NCBI GenBank assembly: GCA_030636125.1
Contig: DAOVXM010000147.1
Location: 1 to 6,650 of the forward strand
DNA length: 6,650 nucleotides
Source of the DNA: Chloroflexota bacterium
Lineage (GTDB): Bacteria; Chloroflexota; Anaerolineae; Anaerolineales; UBA4823
Reading direction: 5' to 3'
The notes beneath the pieces were generated by a model. It did not search any database. It was not told where the DNA came from and worked only from the letters and a program-made list of their open reading frames with translations. Made by a program: the position numbers and the translations under genes. Positions 1 to 5,150 of this stretch are shown here, piece after piece (the stretch's first letter is position 1; each line of letters opens with the position of its first letter).

Positions 1-523
1 AAATCCTATCGAGCAGTTGACGCCAAATATCTCTACAATCGTTAGACCCGAAGAAAGCCATGAGGGGGAGGTTCATAGTGAATATACTCTTATACCCTTT
101 GTGCGAGTACTGTCAACAGATCTGAATTTTACAGTAGCCTTGGCGTTAATTTCGGTGACGATGACTCAGGTATTTGGAGTGAGGGCCTTAGGTGCAGGTT
201 ATTTTCTGAAATTTTTTAATGTTAGCGGGATATTTAAACGACCAATCTTTGGTATTATCGATTTTGGCGTCAGTCTCCTGGAGCTAGTATCAGAAATCTC
301 AAAGATTCTATCGTTTTCCTTCCGTTTATTCGGTAATATATTTGCAGGATCAGTGTTGTTGTTTGTGATTGGAACACTCATTCCTGTATTCGCTCAATCT
401 ATTTTCTTGTTGCTAGAATTTTTTGTTGGTATGATCCAGGCCATTGTCTTTGGTATGCTAACAATGGTGTTCATGTCCATGGCGACTGCCGGACATGGGG
501 ATCATGGAGAGGAACACGCGTAA
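1..523 (+). CDS. atpB: F-type ATP synthase subunit a, 5'-truncated by window edge
   Basis: Subunit a forms the two proton half-channels of membrane-embedded Fo beside the c-ring. The reading frame is open from base 2, so the start lies outside the window; a TTG at 17 is internal, because family members have much more sequence before this point. The visible 173 residues hold the C-terminal helices. Numbered from the first full codon, the DLN...ALAL helix is at about 40-49, and the key stretch SFRLFGNIFAG contains the essential channel arginine (R108, the equivalent of E. coli aR210) with N111. E94 lies on the preceding helix segment, and the last helix carries Q146 in the usual Q-A-x-x-F-x-x-L-T pattern. 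The protein ends in a short His/Asp/Glu-rich tail (GHGDHGEEHA). It is followed by atpE after 131 bases, in the same direction. Identity is certain at family level. Confidence 0.96.
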   Translation, partial: NPIEQLTPNISTIVRPEESHEGEVHSEYTLIPFVRVLSTDLNFTVALALISVTMTQVFGVRALGAGYFLKFFNVSGIFKRPIFGIIDFGVSLLELVSEISKILSFSFRLFGNIFAGSVLLFVIGTLIPVFAQSIFLLLEFFVGMIQAIVFGMLTMVFMSMATAGHGDHGEEHA

Positions 524-654
524 TTAATCGTGATCAACGGGCGGGAGCGTTGGCAACCAGTGCAATTCGCCCGGGTAAAACCATTTTATATTGAGGCGGT
601 TTTGTCAGAAGGTTTCACCGCCCGGATCAAATCATAGGAGGCTTAGAGAAAACA
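524..654 (+). promoter_or_regulatory. atpB-atpE intergenic region with possible alternative stem-loops
   Basis: This 131-base spacer is long for two Fo genes. Two local stems can be read: CGGGCG at 538-543 with CGCCCG at 568-573, and GGCGGT at 595-600 with ACCGCC at 617-622. A competing long-range pairing joins CGGGCGG at 538-544 with CCGCCCG at 618-624 and would exclude both. The last stem ends 13 bases before the Shine-Dalgarno sequence of atpE. No T-run follows any stem, so they do not look like terminators. A role in raising c-subunit translation or setting mRNA stability is inference; subunit c is needed in many copies per complex. No convincing promoter was found: a TATATT at 587-592 lacks a -35 partner. 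Confidence 0.4.
636..641 (+). promoter_or_regulatory. Shine-Dalgarno of atpE
   Basis: A perfect AGGAGG lies 13 bases before the ATG of atpE. The match is strong but the spacing is longer than the usual 5-9 bases. No other start codon between the site and this ATG lies in the same frame. Confidence 0.75.
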
Positions 655-882
655 ATGGAAGTTGCAGCAGCAAAACTCATTGGAGCAGGTTTGGCAATGA
701 TCGGAACAATAGGTGCTGGTTTGGGAATTGGCGTATTGGTTAATGGCGCTGTTCAGGGTATTGCCCGCAACCCAGATGCAGCAGGTAATGTGCAGACCAA
801 CATGATCCTGGGAATTGCCTTTGCCGAAGCAGTGGCTATCTACTGTTTAGTAGTGGCACTCTTGATCTTGTTCGTTGGATAA
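655..882 (+). CDS. atpE: F-type ATP synthase subunit c (proteolipid)
   Basis: Encodes 75 residues, the normal size for the hairpin protein that makes up the rotating c-ring of Fo. Helix 1 (about 6-32) has the glycine/alanine-rich packing pattern GAGLGIG. The polar loop is ARNPDA (37-42), which contacts the central stalk. Helix 2 (about 49-74) carries the ion-binding carboxylate E58 in AFAEAVAIY. The Na+-type signature (a Gln in helix 1 and Ser-Thr directly after the Glu) is missing: E58 is followed by Ala-Val. This points to proton coupling, as in most bacteria. The ATG is backed by AGGAGG upstream. It sits 131 bases after atpB and 29 bases before atpF, in one apparent operon. Confidence 0.97.
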   Translation: MEVAAAKLIGAGLAMIGTIGAGLGIGVLVNGAVQGIARNPDAAGNVQTNMILGIAFAEAVAIYCLVVALLILFVG

Positions 883-899
883 TAAACGGATAACGAAAA

Positions 900-905
900 A
901 GGAGG
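900..905 (+). promoter_or_regulatory. Shine-Dalgarno that fixes the TTG start of atpF
   Basis: A perfect AGGAGG is followed by six bases and then TTG at 912. The spacing is ideal, and no ATG or GTG in this frame gives a full-length membrane helix. This supports TTG as the true start. Confidence 0.85.
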
Positions 906-911
906 CATATC

Positions 912-1652
912 TTGGAAGCATTAGGTCTAAACCTAGGATATCTGTTTGTTCAGATATTCAACTTCTTAATAATATTTGTCGTTCTTAGAGCTTGGGTTTT
1001 TAAGCCCATTATAGGACTACTGGAAACACGACGTGAGGCGATCGCACGCGGTCTTGAAGATGCCCGTGTCGCGGCAGAAGCGCGTGCGAACGCTGAGAAG
1101 GAAGCGCAAGATATTATTGCCAAGGCACAAGCTGAAGCAAATCAGAAGATCAGCGAGGCTACAGAACGGGCAGAAGAGGCAGCTCGTGAAGTGCATGCTC
1201 ACGCTGAGGCTGAGGCTGCCAAGGCGCGCGAAGCCGCGCTAGCTGAAGTAGATCAAGAACGCGACCGGATCCTGGCAGATGTGCGTGGACAAGTGGCAAC
1301 CTTAAGTATGGCGGCCGCTCAAAGGTTAATTGGTGAAGCGTTGGATGAGCAACGCCAGCACGCGCTTATTGAGGAATTTTTCTCCGGTGTAAAAGCCGGA
1401 AAAGTTATCGTGCTAGAAGAGGTAACTGGCTTGACAGGAGCATCTGCAGAAGTGACCAGCGCGTTGCCGCTTTCTGCTGAGGAGCAAGATGCGGTAAAAA
1501 GCGATGTGCTTGCTAAGCTTGGCGCGCAAGCCTCGGTTGCATTCCGGGTTGACCCCGCTATCCTTGGTGGTTTAGTTGTCCGGGTGGGCGACAAAGTACT
1601 GGATGGCTCGGTAGCTGGTCAGTTGGAAACCATGCGGCAGAGTTTGCATTAA
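912..1652 (+). CDS. atpF: F-type ATP synthase subunit b fused to delta C-terminal domain
   Basis: Encodes 246 residues, against about 155-165 for an ordinary bacterial b subunit. Residues about 9-28 form the single membrane helix, followed by the KP and RR positions typical of b near the membrane. Residues about 38-125 are a charged, alanine-rich helix without breaks, as expected of the peripheral-stalk coiled coil. Residues 126-160 resemble the normal C-terminal end of b. From about 163 the protein matches the end of subunit delta (OSCP): a beta-strand (KVIVLEE), then V-T-S-A-x-P-L-S and DPAILGGLVVRVGDKVLDGSV, the classic delta signature. The six-helix N-terminal domain of delta, which binds the top of subunit alpha, is absent. 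The protein would thus serve as b and part of delta in one chain of the stalk linking Fo to F1. The TTG start is set by AGGAGG. It is the last gene before a terminator. The symbol covers the b part only. Confidence 0.92.
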   Translation: MEALGLNLGYLFVQIFNFLIIFVVLRAWVFKPIIGLLETRREAIARGLEDARVAAEARANAEKEAQDIIAKAQAEANQKISEATERAEEAAREVHAHAEAEAAKAREAALAEVDQERDRILADVRGQVATLSMAAAQRLIGEALDEQRQHALIEEFFSGVKAGKVIVLEEVTGLTGASAEVTSALPLSAEEQDAVKSDVLAKLGAQASVAFRVDPAILGGLVVRVGDKVLDGSVAGQLETMRQSLH

Positions 1653-1690
1653 ATTAGATTAGCGTATTTGTTGTTAATCATCTTTGTAAA

Positions 1691-1745
1691 GAACCATACG
1701 AGGTCCAAGTCCTAAACTTGGGCTGCGTATGGTTTATGTTTTGTT
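1691..1745 (+). terminator. Rho-independent terminator after the Fo genes
   Basis: A nearly continuous stem of about 20 pairs runs from 1691-1710 against 1716-1735. AACCATACG at 1692-1700 pairs with CGTATGGTT at 1726-1734, and GGTCCAAGT with ACTTGGGCT through two G-U pairs. There is one A-G mismatch (1701/1725) and a five-base loop (CCTAA, 1711-1715). A T-rich run (TTTATGTTTTGTTT) follows. It lies about 40 bases after the atpF stop, so it closes the Fo transcript. Confidence 0.88.
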
Positions 1746-1802
1746 TGGATAGATGATAATTCATGAAGATTGAGTGGACATAGAAAGAGTATTCAACAAC
1801 CA

Positions 1803-1818
1803 CCTAACAAATGTTAGG
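1803..1818 (+). promoter_or_regulatory. Palindrome overlapping the murE ribosome binding region
   Basis: CCTAACA, two bases, then TGTTAGG: a perfect 7-bp inverted repeat. Its right arm runs into the AGGGA (1816-1820) that is the best Shine-Dalgarno candidate for murE, 13 bases before the ATG. It could be an operator for a dimeric regulator, or a small mRNA hairpin that hides the ribosome site. Which one, if either, cannot be told from the sequence. No clear sigma-70 promoter is visible in 1746-1833; GATAAT at 1755-1760 is a possible -10 without a good -35. Confidence 0.45.
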
Positions 1819-1833
1819 GAATAATATAAAGCT

Positions 1834-3444
1834 ATGACTCACCAAGTACGACTTGACAATTTAACTAAGTTCATTCCAGGGAGTGTGAAGGGTACCGCGC
1901 CGAATATACCCATTACTGGAATTACGCTGGATTCACGAAAGGTCCAATTAGGTAATTTATTCGTAGCCCTATTAGGTGAAAACACGGATGGACATCGCTA
2001 CATACCACAGGCGATCGAGCGTGGCGCGGCGGCTGTGGTCGGTTCGAAACCACAGGAAGCATTACCAGTACCATTTATTTTGGTGCAAGATAGCCGGCAG
2101 GCATTAGCATATCTATCGGCAGCTTTTTATGATTTTCCGGCGCGTAAATTGACTGTTATTGGTGTTACCGGCACAGATGGGAAAACGACCACCGCCAATT
2201 TAATCTTTCAAATATTGTTAGCAGCTGGCTTTCGACCAGGCATGATCTCTACGGTAAACGCGGTAATAGGCGACGAGATCCTGGATACCGGCTTCCACGT
2301 TACAACTCCCGAAGCCAACTATGTTCAACAATATCTTGCAGAAATGGTTGCGGCGGGTTTAACTCATATGATACTTGAAGCCACATCCCATGGTCTGGCG
2401 CAACACCGGGTAACCGGGTGCGAATTTGATGTGGGTGTGGTGACGAATATCACCCATGAGCATCTTGACTATCACGGCACTTATGAAGCCTATCGGGACG
2501 CAAAAGCCCAATTGATCACCAATTTGGCTCAAACATCCCCAAAGTCTCATGGCATTGAAGGATTAGCTGTACTTAATCGAGATGATATTTCCTATAGTTA
2601 CCTATCGAAACTGGTAGAACCACCCGTTCGCCAGATTTCTTATGGGCTTGAACCTAGCGCAGCTTTCAGGGCTGAGAATATAATCAGTAGTGTGGATGGG
2701 TTGTCGTTTATCGCACTTGGGGAAGGGTTTCGAGGCCTGTTCACCAGCAATTTGAAAGGGGAATATAACATCCCTAATTGTTTAGCGGCAATTGCTGCTA
2801 CAACCTATGGATTAAACATTGGTGTTGAAGCTGCTCAAGCTGGTATAGCTGCCTTAAAATACCTCCCCGGTAGAATGGAACAAGTGGATTTGGGGCAAGA
2901 TTTTATCGCTATGGTTGACTTTGCTCATACACCCAATGCTTTAAAGCGAGCATTGCTCTCTGCGCGAGAAATTTTACGGGAAAATGATATTATAAATACA
3001 CAAGGTAGCTCAGGCCGTGTGATTGCGATTTTTGGTTCTGCCGGTTTACGTGATCGTGCCAAACGAATGATGATGGCGGAAAATTCGGCAGAGTTAGCCG
3101 ATATCACAGTGCTCACAGCTGAGGATCCGCGCACAGAATCCTTGGAGGTAATTTTAAATGAGATGTCTGTGGGAGTTGAAGCGAAGGGAGGTATTGAAGG
3201 TCAAACTTATTTCAAGGTCCCTGACCGTGGCGAGGCAATACGATTTGGTATATCCGTGGCACGTCCTGGCGATGTAGTTATCGCCTTAGGTAAAGGTCAT
3301 GAACAATCAATGTGTTTTGGGGAGACTGAATATTCCTGGGATGATCGAAAAGCCATGCGCGCCGCACTATCCGAGTATTTGAGGATACCCGGTCCAGATA
3401 TGCCCTTTTTACCCACTCAGGGAAAGGACGTAAGATTCACTTAA
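1834..3444 (+). CDS. murE: UDP-N-acetylmuramyl-tripeptide synthetase (MurE-like Mur ligase)
   Basis: A cytoplasmic ATP-dependent ligase that adds the third, usually diamino, acid to UDP-MurNAc-L-Ala-D-Glu in peptidoglycan synthesis. The 536 residues (E. coli MurE has 495) show all three domains. The N-terminal UDP-binding domain has LDSR at 32-35 and LFVALLGENTDGH. The central ATPase domain has the P-loop GTDGKTTT (113-120), TTPEA (157-161), EATSHGLAQHR (182-192), TNITHEHLDYHG and the lysine normally carbamylated, K224 (YRDAK). The C-terminal domain begins near YNIPN (311) and has PGRME (345-349), DFAHTP, GSAGLRDRAKR (401-411) and GKGHE (486-490). The usual diaminopimelate motif DNPR reads EDPR (430-433), so the amino acid added is uncertain. 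A proline-rich tail of about 15 residues follows the family core. An in-frame TAA at 1822 rules out an earlier start. It lies downstream of the Fo terminator, so it is transcribed separately, and its stop overlaps the convergent cupin gene. Confidence 0.93.
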   Translation: MTHQVRLDNLTKFIPGSVKGTAPNIPITGITLDSRKVQLGNLFVALLGENTDGHRYIPQAIERGAAAVVGSKPQEALPVPFILVQDSRQALAYLSAAFYDFPARKLTVIGVTGTDGKTTTANLIFQILLAAGFRPGMISTVNAVIGDEILDTGFHVTTPEANYVQQYLAEMVAAGLTHMILEATSHGLAQHRVTGCEFDVGVVTNITHEHLDYHGTYEAYRDAKAQLITNLAQTSPKSHGIEGLAVLNRDDISYSYLSKLVEPPVRQISYGLEPSAAFRAENIISSVDGLSFIALGEGFRGLFTSNLKGEYNIPNCLAAIAATTYGLNIGVEAAQAGIAALKYLPGRMEQVDLGQDFIAMVDFAHTPNALKRALLSAREILRENDIINTQGSSGRVIAIFGSAGLRDRAKRMMMAENSAELADITVLTAEDPRTESLEVILNEMSVGVEAKGGIEGQTYFKVPDRGEAIRFGISVARPGDVVIALGKGHEQSMCFGETEYSWDDRKAMRAALSEYLRIPGPDMPFLPTQGKDVRFT

Positions 3445-3760
3445 AATCTTCTCGAATAGGGTGAAAAACATCGAGAACTTTAGTTTGGACCGAGCCAACC
3501 TTAACACTATGTTCTACGTTTCCGGGGATAAGGTATAGGTCACCTGGATGCAGCAAACGAGTCTCTCCAGCTATGGTGAACTCTAATTCACCTTCAATCA
3601 CGATACCACCTTGTTCATGTGGATGGCTATGATTTGGGAGAATTGCATCTTGTTCGAGGTCAACCATAACAAGCATAATATTATTTCCCCAAAATGAGCG
3701 CGCCCAAATACCCTCAAATATCTGTTTAGCTGGTTTGCTTTCTTTATTATAAAAATACAA
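3437..3760 (-). CDS. Small single-domain cupin, KdgF-like
   Basis: Encodes 107 residues, one complete cupin beta-barrel. Motif 1 is HSHPHEQGGIVIEGELEF: H44, H46 and Q50 (or E49) are the likely metal ligands. Motif 2 is PGDLYLIPGNVEHS, giving the fourth ligand H84. The start (MYFYNK...) and the end (DVFHPIREDF) follow the layout of the KdgF-type cupins; characterised KdgF opens 4,5-unsaturated uronates from pectin and alginate. No uronate genes are nearby, so the substrate here is unknown, and many relatives are annotated only as cupin proteins. The TTG start is supported by an AGGA six bases upstream, and an in-frame TAA ten codons earlier is the stop of the upstream gene. It lies 27 bases after the RAM-domain gene, probably in one transcript. 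Its last 8 bases overlap the end of murE. Confidence 0.87.
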   Translation of the reverse strand: MYFYNKESKPAKQIFEGIWARSFWGNNIMLVMVDLEQDAILPNHSHPHEQGGIVIEGELEFTIAGETRLLHPGDLYLIPGNVEHSVKVGSVQTKVLDVFHPIREDFK

Positions 3761-3766
3761 TGCGTT

Positions 3767-3770
3767 TCCT
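3767..3770 (-). promoter_or_regulatory. Shine-Dalgarno that supports the TTG start of the cupin gene
   Basis: On the minus strand AGGA is followed by AACGCA and then TTG. The six-base spacing is ideal. The only other possible start in the frame, a CTG five codons upstream, has no such site at a proper distance. Confidence 0.65.
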
Positions 3771-3787
3771 ATCAGAGGAGAATGCGA

Positions 3788-4021
3788 TTAAGTCACATCA
3801 ACTGACAAACAGGTTAGCGTTTCAACGACGCCAGGTATCGGCTGGATTTTGGTCGATAAAATCATTCCCAAGTGATTTGTGTCCTCAGCCGTGATAATTG
3901 CTACCGCATCATAAGGCCCAAAGGTCATATTGGCTTCCGTAACACCTTCAACTCGTCTTAGTTGACGAACTACATCTCGAATGCCACCTGTAGTAGTATT
4001 AATTAGAACATAGGCTTTCAT
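3788..4021 (-). CDS. Stand-alone Lrp/AsnC effector-binding (RAM) domain protein
   Basis: Encodes 77 residues, the size of a single RAM domain, with its beta-alpha-beta-beta-alpha-beta order. The strand KAYVLINTT is followed by a helix (GGIRDVVRQLRRVEGV), the strands TEANMTFGPYDAVAIITA, a helix (NHLGMILSTKIQPIPGV) and the last strand ETLTCLSVDV. FGPYDAVAII and the I-x-x-I-P-G-V-x-x-T stretch are typical of this family. The helix-turn-helix half found in Lrp and AsnC is missing, and no such half lies next to it, so it cannot bind DNA alone. Such single domains are known to form ring-like oligomers and may sense amino acids or other small molecules, or partner with full Lrp proteins; the role here is unknown. 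The ATG has AGGA six bases upstream. It is 83 bases after the FNT channel gene and 27 before the cupin, all in the same direction. Confidence 0.9.
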   Translation of the reverse strand: MKAYVLINTTTGGIRDVVRQLRRVEGVTEANMTFGPYDAVAIITAEDTNHLGMILSTKIQPIPGVVETLTCLSVDVT

Positions 4022-4070
4022 AGTTTTTCCTCATTTAATTGTCCAACATGGTTGTAATAGTAGATAGCTG

Positions 4071-4091
4071 CAATCCATTGCGAAGGGATTG
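4071..4091 (-). repeat. Inverted repeat between the FNT gene and the RAM gene
   Basis: CAATCC and GGATTG, six bases each, are separated by nine bases in the 83-base gap. On the minus strand no T-run follows, so this is not a standard terminator. It could be a weak attenuator or RNA-processing hairpin within the transcript, or chance. Confidence 0.3.
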
Positions 4092-4104
4092 GACGTATAG
4101 ATTG

Positions 4105-4950
4105 TTATACTTCACTTCTTCGCAAAAAAATTGCCCAGTAAACCACAGCTACAAAAAATGATCCACCGATGATATTACCGATCGTGACAGGTATGAGATT
4201 GGTAGTAATAAAGGAGCTCCAAGTTAATCCAGACAGATCAAGACCAGTGGAAGCGGTATAGGCGGGATCAAAATATTTGATCAATAATCCGATTGGTATA
4301 AAGTACATATTTGCAATGCTGTGCTCAAAGCCTGCTGCCACAAAGGCTGCGATTGGGAAGATAATAGCGGCAATTTTGTCAATTGTCGTGCGTGCACTGT
4401 AGGTTAACCAAACAGCTAAACAAACTAAAATATTGCATAAAATCCCCAGTACGAGAGCTTGGCCGAATTCATATTGAATTTTGGAGTTGGCGATGTTCAA
4501 GGCAGTTTGACCTAAAGCCCCACTCGCAAAGGTATATTGCTTGCTCAGTAGCACCAATATGGCAGTTCCTAGAGCCCCAAAGAAGTTTCCAATATATACG
4601 ATAACCCAATTTTGAAAAAGAGCTCGACTAGTAACTTTTCTACCAGCCCAAGCCATAATAATCAGGTTATTACCTGTAAATAATTCTGCCCCACCCACGA
4701 TCACCAGGATCAAGCCTAGGCAAAAAACCAACCCGACAAGCATCTTAGTGACGCCATAAGTTAGAACACCTGCCGCACCTGTGGCTACAGTGGTCGCGAA
4801 TACTGCTCCAAGGGCAATAAACGCGCCTGCCAATACAGACAGGGCAAACATTTTTAATTTTGGTGTCTCTGCCTTGAGAACTCCTAAGTATTCGGCACGT
4901 CTGGCCATCTCTGGAGGAAGCAGGGCATCAATCCGTAATTCAGAAGCCAT
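4105..4950 (-). CDS. focA: FocA-like formate/nitrite transporter (FNT family)
   Basis: Encodes 281 residues, normal for FNT channels, which are pentamers in the cytoplasmic membrane passing small monovalent anions such as formate. The sequence follows E. coli FocA closely: an N-terminal LLPPEM..RAEYLGVLKA segment; the first helix (AGAFIALGAVF, about 41-51); GGAELFTGNNL (86-95) around the broken second helix with the gate-region T92; VYIGNFFGAL; then LGILCNILVCLAVW. The two pore-polar residues are kept: K157 and H210 (in GFEHSIANMYFIPIG). The last helices hold NLIPVTIGNIIGG (251-263). Six membrane helices are visible. The agreement with FocA is closer than with what I recall of NirC, so formate is the likely substrate, but nitrite or hydrosulfide cannot be excluded. 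No pflB or formate dehydrogenase gene is in the window. ATG start; GGAG lies 12 bases upstream. It leads the FNT-RAM-cupin unit. Confidence 0.92.
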   Translation of the reverse strand: MASELRIDALLPPEMARRAEYLGVLKAETPKLKMFALSVLAGAFIALGAVFATTVATGAAGVLTYGVTKMLVGLVFCLGLILVIVGGAELFTGNNLIIMAWAGRKVTSRALFQNWVIVYIGNFFGALGTAILVLLSKQYTFASGALGQTALNIANSKIQYEFGQALVLGILCNILVCLAVWLTYSARTTIDKIAAIIFPIAAFVAAGFEHSIANMYFIPIGLLIKYFDPAYTASTGLDLSGLTWSSFITTNLIPVTIGNIIGGSFFVAVVYWAIFLRRSEV

Positions 4951-4993
4951 ATAATTTATTTACTCCAATTTATTTGTTTTTATTAGAAGTTGT

Positions 4994-5021
4994 TTTATAG
5001 TCAAGTTTACGATCTTTGCAA
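4994..5021 (-). promoter_or_regulatory. Candidate promoter of the focA-like gene
   Basis: On the minus strand TTGCAA (5021-5016), 16 bases, then TATAAA (4999-4994). The -10 agrees with the sigma-70 consensus at 5 of 6 positions and the -35 at 4 of 6. It lies between the pnp terminator and the channel gene, leaving an AT-rich leader of about 40 bases. Assigned by eye only. Confidence 0.45.
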
Positions 5022-5084
5022 TCCTATACAAGGGACGAAAATCATGTGCTGGCTAGGTGGAAATCATATTCTTAGCGAGGTATT

Positions 5085-5127
5085 AAAAAACAAGCGGATG
5101 AGCATTAGGCTCACCCGCTTGTTTTTT
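5085..5127 (-). terminator. Rho-independent terminator after pnp
   Basis: A stem of about 18 pairs, 5085-5102 against 5110-5127, with a seven-base loop. In the minus-strand RNA the inner part is GCGGGTGAG with CTCATCCGC, closed through a G-U pair, and six T bases end the hairpin. It lies 24 bases after the pnp stop. Read on the plus strand it has eight T bases but an A-C mismatch, so it could work in both directions; on that strand no gene leads into it. Confidence 0.9.
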
Positions 5128-5150
5128 TTCTGTAATATTTGCTTATTTTT

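Noticed and set aside
17..523. TTG at 17 as the start of a short subunit a
   Set aside because: The frame is open to the window edge and the protein would lack the N-terminal membrane helices of the family, so the gene is simply cut by the window.
584..592. TATATT as an internal promoter for atpE
   Set aside because: No -35 element lies 15-19 bases upstream; the nearest good match, TTGGCA at 550-555, is 31 bases away.
1017..1594. Open frames on both strands inside atpF (1017-1202, 1033-1242, 1319-1594)
   Set aside because: They overlap the clear b-delta coding frame; the alanine- and arginine-rich codons of the coiled coil leave other frames open by chance.
4071..4091. Inverted repeat as a terminator after the FNT gene
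   Set aside because: The stem is only six pairs and there is no T-run after it on the minus strand, so the downstream genes are probably in the same transcript.
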